Origin: Streptomyces calvus
GTDB taxonomy: Bacteria > Actinomycetota > Actinomycetes > Streptomycetales > Streptomycetaceae
DNA length: 64,000 nucleotides
Assembly: GCF_006782915.1 (NCBI RefSeq)
Contig: NZ_VCNP01000009.1
Coordinates: 1-64,000 of the forward strand
Reading direction: 5' to 3'
The notes under the pieces were generated by a model. The model was not told where the DNA came from and ran no database searches. It saw only the letters and a list, made by a program, of their open reading frames with translations. Of this stretch, positions 34,599 to 43,195 are shown in pieces. The stretch's first letter is position 1; each line of letters opens with the position of its first letter. Both the position numbers and the translations under genes were made by a program.

Positions 34599-35526
34599 GG
34601 CCGTACCTCTCCTCAGCCTTCCAGAAGTAGACGAAGCCGGCCGCGCCGGCCAGCAGGGCCCAGCCGAGGGCGACCGCCCACACGTGCGGGGGCAGGTAGG
34701 AGGAGCCGTAGCCGTCGATCATCGCGAAGCGGACCAGGTCCATGTAGACCGCGGCCGGGTTCCACTGCAGGACGTCCGCCAGCCAGGTCGGCACGTCCTT
34801 GTCGGCCAGCATCGCCGGGATGCTGAACATCACGCCGGAGGCGTACATCCAGGTGCGCAGCACGAACGGCATCAGCTGCGCCAGGTCCGGCGTCTTGGCG
34901 CCCATCCGCGCGAAGATCAGCGCCAGCCCGGTGTTGAAGACGAACTGCAGCAGCAGCGCCGGCACCACCAGCAGCCACGACAGCGCGGGGAAGCTGCCGA
35001 ACGCCATCACCACGACGACCAGCACCAGCATCGAGAACAGCAGCTGCTGGAGCTGCTGGAGCGCGAAGGAGACCGGCAGCGAGGCCCGCGGGAAGTGCAG
35101 CGCCCGCACCAGGCCGAGGTTGCCCGAGATGGCGCGCACACCGGCCAGCACCGAACTCTGCGTGAAGGTGAACACGAACACGCCCGTGACCAGGAACGGC
35201 ACGTAGACGTCGCTCGGGATGCCGCGGTCGGCGCCGAGCAGCAGGCCGAAGATGAAGAAGTACACGGCCGCGTTGAGCAGCGGCGTCGCCACCTGCCACA
35301 GCTGGCCGAGCTTGGCCTGGCTGTACTGGGCGGTCAGCTTCGCCTGCGAGAAGGCGAGGATGAAGTGCCGCCGCCCCCAGAGCTGACGGACGTACTCGAC
35401 GAGGGACGGCCGTGCGCCGCTGACGGACAGCCCGTACTTGGCGGCGAGCCGTTCCGCCGTGAGGCCCTCGTCGGGCGGCACGGCCGCGCTGACCGCGACC
35501 GTGCCGTCGTGCCTTGTCTCACTCAC
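34591..35526 (-). CDS. TagG-type ABC exporter permease
   Basis: Product of 311 aa from the GTG of VSETRHDGTVAVS. A cytoplasmic N-terminus of ~75 residues is followed by the amphipathic/QxxL region FSQAKLTAQYSQAKLGQLWQ (ABC2-type permease entry) and about six membrane helices, e.g. AAVYFFIFGLLLGA and LLFSMLVLVVVVMAF. It pairs with the overlapping ATPase gene. The cargo is probably the product of the upstream nucleotidyltransferase/CDP-alcohol/GT2 genes. Confidence 0.9.
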   Translation of the reverse strand: MSETRHDGTVAVSAAVPPDEGLTAERLAAKYGLSVSGARPSLVEYVRQLWGRRHFILAFSQAKLTAQYSQAKLGQLWQVATPLLNAAVYFFIFGLLLGADRGIPSDVYVPFLVTGVFVFTFTQSSVLAGVRAISGNLGLVRALHFPRASLPVSFALQQLQQLLFSMLVLVVVVMAFGSFPALSWLLVVPALLLQFVFNTGLALIFARMGAKTPDLAQLMPFVLRTWMYASGVMFSIPAMLADKDVPTWLADVLQWNPAAVYMDLVRFAMIDGYGSSYLPPHVWAVALGWALLAGAAGFVYFWKAEERYGRG

Positions 35527-35624
35527 TAGTGGAAAACTTTCGTCCTCGAGATGCTCGGCCCCGCGCGGGCCTGGCATGAGCCGGGGAGCCTGGGCAGGCC
35601 CCGATGTTCCCGGATACGAGCTTG

Positions 35625-36509
35625 TCAGATCACCGGGGGCCGGCCCAGTCGGGTCAGCCGCCACACCGTACGCCACCTCATGGGCCGGCGGGGTCCGCAG
35701 GGGGTGGCCCAGCCCTCCCGGAATCCGCCGAACCATGCCTTCAGCGCCGGCCGCGAGGGGCGGCGCAGCAGGGTGAGGAGCATCCAGGCGCCCAGGTAGA
35801 CCGGGACGAGGAGCGCGGGGAGGTTGCGGCGCGCCAGCCAGACGCGGTTGCGGGCCACCATGCGGTGGTAGACCGCGTGCCGGGACGGTGCGGTCGTCGG
35901 GTGGTACAGCACCATGTCGGACCGGTAGTCGATCATCCAGCCGGCGTCGAGGGCGCGCCAGGCCAGATCGGTCTCCTCGTGGGCGTAGAAGAACTCGTCC
36001 GGCAACCCGCCGACCTCGGCGAACACCTTGGTGCGCACGGCGTTGGCGCCACCGAGGAAGGTGGTCACGCGCGAGGAGCGCATCGGGTCGGAGGCGCGCA
36101 GCCGGGGCACGTGGCGGCGCTGGGTGACCCCGGTGTCCGGGTCGGCGATGCGGAAGCTGATGATGCCCAGCGCGGGGTCGGCGGCGAAGGCCTGGCGGCA
36201 CAGCTCGGCGGTGTCGTGACCGGCGAGCAGGCCGTCGTCGTCGAGGAACAGCAGGATGTCGACGTCCCGGCCGCCGGGGCCGAAGGCCTCGATGCCGACG
36301 TTGCGGCCGCCGGGGATGCCGAGGTTCTCCGGCAGTTCGACGGTGCGCACGCCCTCGGGGACCTCGGGCACGGGCGATCCGTTGCCGACGACGACGACCT
36401 CGACCGGGTCGCCGTCCTGCTTGGCGACCGAGTCGAGGAGTGCGCGCAGTTCGTCGGGGCGGTTGCCCATGGTGATGATCACCGCGCCGACCTTCATGCC
36501 GCCGCTCAT
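35625..36509 (-). CDS. GT2-family glycosyltransferase
   Basis: Product of 294 aa from MSGGMKVGAVIITMG; its ATG overlaps the stop of the CDP-alcohol phosphotransferase (ATGA). GT-A fold features are VVVVGNGSPVPEVP, NLGIPGGRNVGIEAFG, and the metal-binding DDDG (LLFLDDDGLLAG). A later acidic HEETDLAWRALDAGW is typical of rhamnosyl/galactofuranosyl-type GT2 enzymes. A hydrophobic segment (LLVPVYLGAWMLLTLL) near the C-terminus suggests membrane association. Donor and acceptor are unknown. Confidence 0.9.
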   Translation of the reverse strand: MSGGMKVGAVIITMGNRPDELRALLDSVAKQDGDPVEVVVVGNGSPVPEVPEGVRTVELPENLGIPGGRNVGIEAFGPGGRDVDILLFLDDDGLLAGHDTAELCRQAFAADPALGIISFRIADPDTGVTQRRHVPRLRASDPMRSSRVTTFLGGANAVRTKVFAEVGGLPDEFFYAHEETDLAWRALDAGWMIDYRSDMVLYHPTTAPSRHAVYHRMVARNRVWLARRNLPALLVPVYLGAWMLLTLLRRPSRPALKAWFGGFREGWATPCGPRRPMRWRTVWRLTRLGRPPVI

Positions 36510-37285
36510 TTCAGCCTGCTGGAGACGAGGACCGACACCAGGTGCAGCAGGGTCTGCAGCAGCGCGATGCCGGCCAGCACGGCGGTGCCGAGGCGGGTGA
36601 AGAACAGGTCGCCGCGGGTGGCGTCCAGGATCGCGAGGAGGAGGATCAGCAGGGACGCCTCGATGCCGAGGATCAGCCGGTGGAACTTGAGCGCGGCGGC
36701 GGCCCTGCGGGCCAGCGCCATGCCGGAGGACCGCGGCTCGGCGGCGGCCTCCTTGACGGGCGGCAGCCCGCCCTGGTGGCGGGCCACGCCGACCAGGTCG
36801 GTCTCCGCCTTGATCAGGATCGCGCCGAGCGCGGCCAGGGTGCCGAGGAACGCCCACAGCCAGTCGATGCGTCCGGTGCCCCACAGGTCGGCGGCGCGCA
36901 GGCCCAGTCCGACCAGGACGGCCGCGTCGCAGAGGTAGGCGCCGACCCGGTCCAGGTAGACCCCGCTGAGCGAGTACTGCTTCCGCCAGCGCGCGATCTC
37001 TCCGTCGACGCAGTCCAGCAGCAGGTACATCTGGACCATGACGACGCCGAGGACGGCCCCGGTGATCCCCGGCACCAGCAGGGCCGGGGCCGCGAGGACA
37101 CCGAAGACGGTCATCAGGTACGTGAGCTGGTTGGGCGTCACCCTGGTGTTCACCAGGTAGCGGTCCACCCGCAGGGACACCTCGCGCATGTAGAGGCGCC
37201 CCATCCAGTGCTCACCGCTGCGCCGGTCCTTGACCCCCTCGGGGTGCACGACCGGACGGAGTTCAGCTACCGATGGCCTTGACAT
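36506..37285 (-). CDS. CDP-alcohol phosphatidyltransferase-family protein
   Basis: Product of 259 aa; the ATG at 37285 overlaps the upstream dehydrogenase by 23 nt. The family motif DGxxARx8Gx3Dx3D is complete (CVDGEIARWRKQYSLSG, then LDRVGAYLCD). There are about six membrane helices. Such enzymes transfer a phospho-alcohol from a CDP-activated donor to an acceptor, releasing CMP. Here the CDP-donor is probably made by the nucleotidyltransferase two genes upstream, so a phosphodiester-linked envelope component is likely. Confidence 0.9.
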   Translation of the reverse strand: MSRPSVAELRPVVHPEGVKDRRSGEHWMGRLYMREVSLRVDRYLVNTRVTPNQLTYLMTVFGVLAAPALLVPGITGAVLGVVMVQMYLLLDCVDGEIARWRKQYSLSGVYLDRVGAYLCDAAVLVGLGLRAADLWGTGRIDWLWAFLGTLAALGAILIKAETDLVGVARHQGGLPPVKEAAAEPRSSGMALARRAAAALKFHRLILGIEASLLILLLAILDATRGDLFFTRLGTAVLAGIALLQTLLHLVSVLVSSRLK

Positions 37286-38324
37286 AGTCGGCGTAGTTGT
37301 CCTTGATCTGGTCGGTCTTGAGGTCGAGGTGCTCGAGGATGGTGTAGCGGCCGGGGCGGGTCTCCGGGGCGAACTCGACGGCCCGGACGAACTCGTCCAC
37401 CGTGAACCCGATCTCCTCCGGCAGCACCGGCAGTCCGTGCCGGCGCAGCACCTCGGCCATGTCCGCGGCCTCCTCGTGCGCCCCGCGCAGGAACATCGCG
37501 AAGGCGGCACCGAGTCCGCACTGCTCGCCGTGGGCGGCGGCCCGCTTGGGGTAGAGCAGGTCGAAGGCGTGGTTGATCTCGTGGCAGGCGCCGGAGGACG
37601 GGCGGGAGTCGCCCGACACGGACATGGAGATGCCGGTGAGGACCAGCGCCTCGGCGAGCACCTGGAGGAAGCCGTCGTCGCCGACCCCGCCGGGGTGGCG
37701 CAGCACCGCCTCGCCGGCCTGCCGGGCCATGGCGGCGGCGAGGCCGTCGATCTTCTCGCCGTTGACGCGGTGGGCCAGCTCCCAGTCCGCCACGGCGGAG
37801 ATGTTGGAGATGACGTCGCCGATGCCCGAGCGCACGTAGCGGACCGGGGCCTCGCGGATGACGTCGAGGTCGATGACGACGGCGATCGGGTTCGGCACGC
37901 CGTAGGAGCCGCGGCCCGCGTCGTTGTCGAGGGTCGCGACCGGCGAGCACAGGCCGTCGTGCGCCAGATTGGTGGCGACGGCGACCAGGGGCAGGCCGAC
38001 GCGCGCCGAGGCGAACTTGGCGCAGTCGATGATCTTCCCGCCGCCGAGGCCCACGACCGCGTCGTAGTGGCCGGACCGCATGTCGCTCGCCAGCCGGACG
38101 GCGTCGTCGATGGTGCCGCCGCCGACCTCGTACCAGGTGGCGCCGGGCAGTGAGGGCGCGATCCGCTCGCGCAGCCGGGCGCCCGAGCCGCCGCTGACGG
38201 CGATGGCGAGGCGGCCCGACTGGGAGATCCGCTCGTCGGCGAGGACGGTGGCGAGGTCGTCGAGGGCACCCGGGCGGATGTCGACGACGACCGGGGACGG
38301 AATGAGCCGGGTCAGTACTGGCAC
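37263..38324 (-). CDS. iron-containing alcohol dehydrogenase / glycerol-1-phosphate dehydrogenase-like
   Basis: Product of 353 aa from the GTG of VPVLTRLIPSPVV (GGGAG upstream), overlapping the nucleotidyltransferase stop by 13 nt. The nucleotide-binding GLGGGKIIDCAKFASA, and LAHDGLCSPVATL resembling the SHDGxxSP block of EgsA/AraM-type G1P dehydrogenases, are visible. Metal-ligand His are in GACHEINHAF and GEQCGLG. It should reduce a phospho-ketone such as DHAP or a relative to a phospho-alcohol. Within this operon that product could be the alcohol that is then CDP-activated. Confidence 0.85.
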   Translation of the reverse strand: MPVLTRLIPSPVVVDIRPGALDDLATVLADERISQSGRLAIAVSGGSGARLRERIAPSLPGATWYEVGGGTIDDAVRLASDMRSGHYDAVVGLGGGKIIDCAKFASARVGLPLVAVATNLAHDGLCSPVATLDNDAGRGSYGVPNPIAVVIDLDVIREAPVRYVRSGIGDVISNISAVADWELAHRVNGEKIDGLAAAMARQAGEAVLRHPGGVGDDGFLQVLAEALVLTGISMSVSGDSRPSSGACHEINHAFDLLYPKRAAAHGEQCGLGAAFAMFLRGAHEEAADMAEVLRRHGLPVLPEEIGFTVDEFVRAVEFAPETRPGRYTILEHLDLKTDQIKDNYADYVKAIGS

Positions 38325-39064
38325 GCGATCTCCCGTCCGCGGGCGAGGTCGTCGTGGTTGTCGATCTCGACCCACGGGACGTCACCGATCGGCGCCACAT
38401 CGATCCGGAAGCCCCGGTTCACCAGCTCCTGGTAACCGTCCTCGTAGTACAGCTGCGGATCCCGCTCGAACGTCGCCCGCAGCGCGTCCGCCAGCTCCTG
38501 CGCCGCATCGCCCTCGATCAGCGTCACACCGATGTACTCACCGGTCGCCTCCGCCGGATCCATCAGCTTGGTGATCCGCCGCATCCCCTTCTCGGGATCC
38601 ACGACGACCTTCATCTCCTCGTCGGCCAGCCGCTTTACCGTGTCCAGCGCCAGAATGATCTTCTTGTCGCCGCCCCGCGCCGCCAGCAGCGTCTTCTCCA
38701 CGGAGACCGGGTGCACGGTGTCACCGTTGGCCAGGATCACCCCGTCCTTCAGCGCGTCCCGGCCGCACCACAGGGAGTAGGCGTTGTTCCACTCCTCGGC
38801 CTTGTCGTTGTCGATCAGCGTCAGCTTCAGGCCGTACTTCTGCTCCAGCGCCGCCCTGCGCTCGTACACGGCCTCCTTGCGGTACCCGACGATGACCGCG
38901 ACCTCGGTCAGACCGACCTCCGCGAAGTTGCCGAGCGTCAGGTCCAGGACCGTCGGCTCGTCCTCCGCGCCCGCGGGGCCCACCGGCACCAGCGCCTTGG
39001 GGAGCGTATCGGTGTAGGGGCGCAGGCGCCGTCCGGCGCCGGCCGCGAGCACGAGGCCGATCAT
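38312..39064 (-). CDS. nucleotidyltransferase (sugar- or polyol-phosphate cytidylyltransferase-like)
   Basis: Product of 250 aa. It is a Rossmann-like nucleotidyltransferase with LAAGAGRRLRPYTDTLPKALVPV in two blocks, the metal-binding ANGDTV, and WVEIDNHDDLA at the end. Its closest look is inositol-1-phosphate/choline-phosphate cytidylyltransferase, matching CDP-alcohol transferases on both sides of the operon. Its ATG overlaps the DUF5941 gene stop (ATGA). The substrate is inferred only. Confidence 0.88.
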   Translation of the reverse strand: MIGLVLAAGAGRRLRPYTDTLPKALVPVGPAGAEDEPTVLDLTLGNFAEVGLTEVAVIVGYRKEAVYERRAALEQKYGLKLTLIDNDKAEEWNNAYSLWCGRDALKDGVILANGDTVHPVSVEKTLLAARGGDKKIILALDTVKRLADEEMKVVVDPEKGMRRITKLMDPAEATGEYIGVTLIEGDAAQELADALRATFERDPQLYYEDGYQELVNRGFRIDVAPIGDVPWVEIDNHDDLARGREIACQY

Positions 39065-40899
39065 GCGGGTTCTCCTTCGTCGTGTACGGCGGGCGCGCCA
39101 CCCTGGTGGGCGGCCACCCAGAAGCGGATGCTCTCGGCGAGCACCAGCAGGGCCACGGCCACGGCGAGGACCGTGAGCGCGACCGTGAACTGCGAGGCGG
39201 TGAGCAGGGCCGCCGCGACGGCGACCACCAGGACGCGGCCCTCGTGCCCCCCGATCGCCCGCACCAGCCAGTGCGGGGGCGCGCCCGCGTTGCCGCGGAT
39301 GCGGTAGACCGTGTCGTAGTGATGGTAGGCGACCGCGGCCACCAGCCCGTAAGCGGCGGGCAGTGCCCCGTTCACCTTCGCGTCGGCGGCCAGCGCCAGG
39401 ACGGTGCCGTACTCGGCGACGCGGAAGAAGGGGGGGACGAGCCAGTCGAGGGCGCCCTTGAGGGGGCGGGCGACGGCGAGCGCGGAGGCCAGGACGTGAA
39501 CGCAGGCGGCGGCGACGGTCCAGGGGCCGCCGAAGCCGGTGAGCGCGGCCGTGGTGACGACGGCGAGCGTGCCGAGCAGGGCGACCGCGGGGGCCGCGAT
39601 GCCGGGCAGCCGGCGGGCGGCGTTCTTCAGCGGGCCGGCGAGGCCTTCGGCGAGGGGGCCGGAGTCGGCGAGGTCCGCGAGCGCGCGGGCCGCCCGGTCG
39701 GTGCGGCGGGCCTTGCGGTTCAGCGAGCGCAGGACGCGGCCCGCGGTGGTGTACGTCGCCGCGAAGGCGCAGCCGGCGAGCAGCGCGTAGAAGGTGATCC
39801 GGGGGGTCGTCACGGCGGTGAGTACGGCGATCATCGCCCAGCGTTCACCGATCGGCAGGACGATCATGCGGCGCACCCAGACCGTCCAGCCGACGCTGTC
39901 GAGCCGGTCGGAGAGGGCGGCGGTGGGGCTGGTGTTGACGGTGGCGTCCGTGTCCCCGGCGTTGGCCTCGTTGAAGGAGAAGTCCACGACGTGCCGGCCG
40001 GTCTGCAGGATCATCGCGGCGAGGGCGAGGGCCCACACGTCGTCGCCGCCGCGGGCCGCGCCGAGGGCGAGGCCCGCGTAGTAGGCGTATTCCTTGGCGC
40101 GGTCGAAGGTGGCGTCGAGCCAGGCGCCGAGGGTCGAGTACTGCAGGGAGTAGCGGGCGAGCTGGCCGTCGGTGCAGTCCAGCACGAAGGAGGCGATGAG
40201 CAGCACGCCGGCGGCGACGAAGCCGCCGCAGGTGCCGGTGGCGGCGCAGCCGGCCGCTATGAGCGCGGTGAGCAGGGAGGCGGTGGTGACCTGGTTCGGG
40301 GTCAGGCCGCGGCGGGCGCACCAGCGGGCGATGTAGCGGGAGTACGGGCTGATGAAGTGGGTGGTGAAGAAGCCGTCGCGGGCCTTGACGGCGGACTTCA
40401 GGCGCACCGCCTCGTCGTCGACGGCGGCGACGGCCTGCCGGGCCTCGTTGCGGGCCTGGGGGTCGCTGGGGACGGTGGCGACGAGGCTGCCGAGTTCGGG
40501 ACGGTGCACGTCGGCGCCGTCGGCGTCGAGTGCGGTGACGACGCGGTCGGCGAGGCTGTCCACGAGCGTGGTGCCGCCGGCCGGTGCCTCGCCGGCCGCG
40601 GAGTTCTCGCGGGCCATCGCACGGGTCAGTGCCTGACGGCCGGCCTGCTGGGCGGTGACGGCGCCGGGGATCGCGGAGAGCGGGAAGCGGGGGTCGGTGA
40701 GGCCGAGGCGCAGCGCGTGCGCATGGCCGACGAAGCGGGGGTCGACCACGGCGACGCGCTCTCCCGCGGGCACTGCGGCCAGCAGGGTCTCGGCCTCGGC
40801 GTCACCGGACGCGATCCGGACGTCGAAGCCGAGGGAGCGCAGATCGCCCTCGAGCGACGAACCGGGGACCGGCTGTCCGGTGAGGATGGCGGTCGACAA
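39061..40899 (-). CDS. DUF5941-type protein with fused CDP-alcohol phosphotransferase domain
   Basis: Product of 612 aa, with a TTG start ~10 nt after GGGAG. Residues 1-~130 resemble a degenerate nucleotidyltransferase-like or regulatory domain (VAVVDPRFVGHAHALRLGL). The middle has a CDP-alcohol phosphotransferase motif (CTDGQLARYSLQYSTLG, then LDATFDRAKE) with membrane helices. The C-terminal ~220 residues are another hydrophobic multi-pass region matching my memory of DUF5941. The layout recalls bifunctional IPCT-DIPPS fusions that make inositol phosphodiesters. It is the first gene of the seven-gene operon. Confidence 0.85.
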   Translation of the reverse strand: MSTAILTGQPVPGSSLEGDLRSLGFDVRIASGDAEAETLLAAVPAGERVAVVDPRFVGHAHALRLGLTDPRFPLSAIPGAVTAQQAGRQALTRAMARENSAAGEAPAGGTTLVDSLADRVVTALDADGADVHRPELGSLVATVPSDPQARNEARQAVAAVDDEAVRLKSAVKARDGFFTTHFISPYSRYIARWCARRGLTPNQVTTASLLTALIAAGCAATGTCGGFVAAGVLLIASFVLDCTDGQLARYSLQYSTLGAWLDATFDRAKEYAYYAGLALGAARGGDDVWALALAAMILQTGRHVVDFSFNEANAGDTDATVNTSPTAALSDRLDSVGWTVWVRRMIVLPIGERWAMIAVLTAVTTPRITFYALLAGCAFAATYTTAGRVLRSLNRKARRTDRAARALADLADSGPLAEGLAGPLKNAARRLPGIAAPAVALLGTLAVVTTAALTGFGGPWTVAAACVHVLASALAVARPLKGALDWLVPPFFRVAEYGTVLALAADAKVNGALPAAYGLVAAVAYHHYDTVYRIRGNAGAPPHWLVRAIGGHEGRVLVVAVAAALLTASQFTVALTVLAVAVALLVLAESIRFWVAAHQGGAPAVHDEGEPA

Positions 40900-41279
40900 C
40901 CGAAATCACTCCCTGGGTACCGACGCGTCCACGCCGGTCGTGTGCATGGTGGGGTGCCCGTGCCGGGACCTCCGGGCAGCATGTCGGCAGAGGCTATCGG
41001 ATACCGGGAAGCCCGTGTTCACCGCCTGTTCGACGGCTGGATCGGCGTGGTTCGCCCACGGCTCTGCCGCGATCATCATCGGGGATGCGGGGCCCGGCCC
41101 ACAAACCCGCGTCGGCGGACCGTCGTCCCGGTGCGGGACCGGGACCGTCCGGACCATGCTGACCTGCGGAACGTTTGCGCAGGTCAGCGCACATGACAAC
41201 GGTGTTCAGTGCCGCGTTGCCGGATACCCCCCACCCGTAGTTGACTGTGATCCGGGACGGTCACGGAAGGGCGGCTGGC
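40900..41279. promoter_or_regulatory. divergent intergenic region with long inverted repeat
   Basis: This 380-bp gap lies between the divergent DUF5941 operon and the CDF efflux gene, with no visible gene. GCTGACCTGCG (41158-41168) and CGCAGGTCAGC (41178-41188) form a perfect 11-bp inverted repeat with a 9-nt spacer. Because no gene ends here, an operator (for example metal-responsive, for the efflux pump) or a leader hairpin is more likely than a terminator. Confidence 0.5.
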
Positions 41280-42218
41280 ATGGGGGCTGGGCACGATCAC
41301 GGGCATGCGCACGGCGCGCCCGCCGGCGGTACGGCGAGCGCGGCGTACCGCGGCAGGCTGCGGGTGGCGCTGGCGATCACGCTCGGGGTCATGGTGGTCG
41401 AGCTCGTCGGCGGGGTGCTGGCCGACTCGCTCGCCCTGGTGGCGGACGCCGCCCACATGGCGACGGACGCACTGGGTCTCGGCATGGCCCTGCTCGCCAT
41501 CCACGTCGCGGGCCGTCCGCCGAGCGAGCGCCGCACCTTCGGGCTGGCCCGCGCGGAGATCCTCGCCGCCCTCGCCAACTGCCTGCTGCTGCTCGGCGTC
41601 GGCGGCTACGTGCTGTACGAGGCGGTCCAGCGGTTCGTCACGCCGGCCGACACCGAGGGCGGTCTGACGATGGTGTTCGGTGCGATCGGTCTGGTCGCGA
41701 ACATGGTGTCGTTGTCGCTGCTGATGCGCGGGCAGAAGGAGAGCCTCAATGTGCGCGGCGCGTTCCTCGAGGTGGCGGCGGACGCGCTGGGCTCGGTCGC
41801 GGTGATCGTGTCGGCGCTGGTGGTCCTCGCCACCGGCTGGACGGCCGCCGACCCGGTGGCCTCGCTGCTGATCGCGCTGATGATCGTGCCCCGGACGTGG
41901 AAGCTGCTGCGCGAGACCCTGGACGTCCTGCTGGAGGCGGCGCCCAAGGGCGTGGACATGGCGCAGGTGCGGGCGCACATCCTGGCCACGGACGGGGTGG
42001 AGGACGTCCACGACCTGCACGCCTGGACGATCACCTCGGGCATGCCGGTGCTCTCCGCGCACGTGGTCGTCAGCTCCGAGGTCCTCAACGCCATAGGGCA
42101 CGAGAAGATGCTGCACGAGTTGCAGGCCTGCCTGGGCGACCACTTCGACGTGGAGCACTGCACCTTCCAGCTGGAGCCCGGCGGACACGCCGAGCACGAG
42201 GCGCACCTCTGCCACTGA
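41280..42218 (+). CDS. cation diffusion facilitator (Zn/Co/Cd efflux)
   Basis: Product of 312 aa from MGAGHDHGHAHG (GAAGGG upstream). It has a His-rich N-terminal metal-binding stretch and six membrane helices. The two transport-site motifs are ADAAHMATDAL (HxxxD) and EVAADALGSVAVI, the second with Ala-Asp in place of His-Ser. A cytoplasmic C-terminal domain follows (VEDVHDLHAWTITSG, HVVVSSEVL) and ends in a His-rich EHEAHLCH. It exports divalent metals, most likely zinc, in exchange for protons. Confidence 0.93.
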   Translation: MGAGHDHGHAHGAPAGGTASAAYRGRLRVALAITLGVMVVELVGGVLADSLALVADAAHMATDALGLGMALLAIHVAGRPPSERRTFGLARAEILAALANCLLLLGVGGYVLYEAVQRFVTPADTEGGLTMVFGAIGLVANMVSLSLLMRGQKESLNVRGAFLEVAADALGSVAVIVSALVVLATGWTAADPVASLLIALMIVPRTWKLLRETLDVLLEAAPKGVDMAQVRAHILATDGVEDVHDLHAWTITSGMPVLSAHVVVSSEVLNAIGHEKMLHELQACLGDHFDVEHCTFQLEPGGHAEHEAHLCH

Positions 42219-42223
42219 GCCGG

Positions 42224-42251
42224 CCGTTCCGGTGTGCGCGCACCGGAACGG
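42224..42251. terminator. terminator of the CDF efflux gene
   Basis: CCGTTCCGGTG and CACCGGAACGG form a perfect 11-bp stem with a 6-nt loop, 5 bases after the stop codon at 42218. Confidence 0.75.
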
Positions 42252-42559
42252 ACCGGGACGGTCTGCGCATACAGGGCGGCCGGCGTGCACCGGGGCTGCT
42301 CCGGCGCGCTTCTGCGGCCCCGCGCGCCGCGGAACGCGGCTTCCCGCCCCCGGATCCGTGCCGCCCGCGCCCACGACGGTCGCCGAGGACGGTTTTCCGT
42401 CGGCCGCCGGGGCACGATCCCTCCGATCCGCATGCGCCGCCGGGCCGGTGCGGGTCGCCGCGCGCACCGCCCGTGGGACATGCGGGCGGCGCGCGGAGTG
42501 CCGGGTGTGCCGGATTCGTGCGGCAGACTTGGGGCGCGAAGACCGAGTGAAGGATGGGT
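42252..42559. other. gene-free stretch upstream of idi
   Basis: About 300 bp of very GC-rich sequence with no supported ORF on either strand. It must contain the idi promoter, but I could not pick out convincing hexamers. Confidence 0.4.
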
Positions 42560-43153
42560 ATGCCGATCACACCTGCCACTACGACGCACCGCCCGTCGAA
42601 CGGCACCGCCGAGCCGATCTTGCTGGAACTGGTCGACGAGGACGGCGTGACGATCGGCACCGCGGAGAAGCTCGCCGCCCACCAGCCACCCGGGCGGCTG
42701 CACCGGGCGTTCTCGGTCTTCCTGTTCGACGAGCGCGGGCGGCTGCTGCTCCAGCAGCGGGCCCTGGGCAAGTACCACTCCCCCGGTGTGTGGTCCAACA
42801 CCTGCTGCGGTCACCCGTATCCCGGCGAGGCGCCGTTCGCGGCGGCGGCCCGGCGGACGTTCGAGGAGCTGGGTGTGTCGCCGTCGCTGCTCGCCGAGGC
42901 CGGCACGGTCCGCTACAACCATCCGGACCCGGCGTCGGGCCTGGTGGAGCAGGAGTACAACCACCTCTTCGTCGGCATGGTGCAGTCGCCGGTGCGGCCC
43001 GATCCGCAGGAGGTGGCGTCCACCGCGTTCGTGACTCCGGACGAGCTGGCGGAGCGGCATGCGCGGGACATCTTCTCGGCCTGGTTCATGACCGTCCTGG
43101 ACGCGGCCCGCCCGGCGGTCCGCGAGCTGACGGGACCGTCGGCCGGCTGGTGA
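42560..43153 (+). CDS. idi: isopentenyl-diphosphate delta-isomerase, type I
   Basis: Product of 197 aa. The second of two close ATGs (42560) is preferred because AAGGATGG precedes it at a proper distance. It is a Nudix-fold type-I IDI: the Cys of the active site in NTCCGHP, the TFEELGV part of the modified Nudix box, and EQEYNHLFVG with the catalytic/metal Glu and Tyr. It interconverts IPP and DMAPP, complementing the MEP and hopanoid genes nearby, though it is a separate transcription unit. Confidence 0.94.
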   Translation: MPITPATTTHRPSNGTAEPILLELVDEDGVTIGTAEKLAAHQPPGRLHRAFSVFLFDERGRLLLQQRALGKYHSPGVWSNTCCGHPYPGEAPFAAAARRTFEELGVSPSLLAEAGTVRYNHPDPASGLVEQEYNHLFVGMVQSPVRPDPQEVASTAFVTPDELAERHARDIFSAWFMTVLDAARPAVRELTGPSAGW

Positions 43154-43195
43154 GGTGCCGGTTTCCCGGGGCAGGCGCGAGGCTCGGGACGGACG

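Noticed and set aside
36506..38269. A 587-codon minus-strand frame fusing a Ser/Pro-rich domain to the CDP-alcohol transferase
   Set aside because: The upstream part is an out-of-frame reading of the dehydrogenase gene; the real start is the ATG at 37285.
41158..41188. Reading the 11-bp inverted repeat as a terminator
   Set aside because: Both flanking genes are transcribed away from it, so no transcript is expected to end there.
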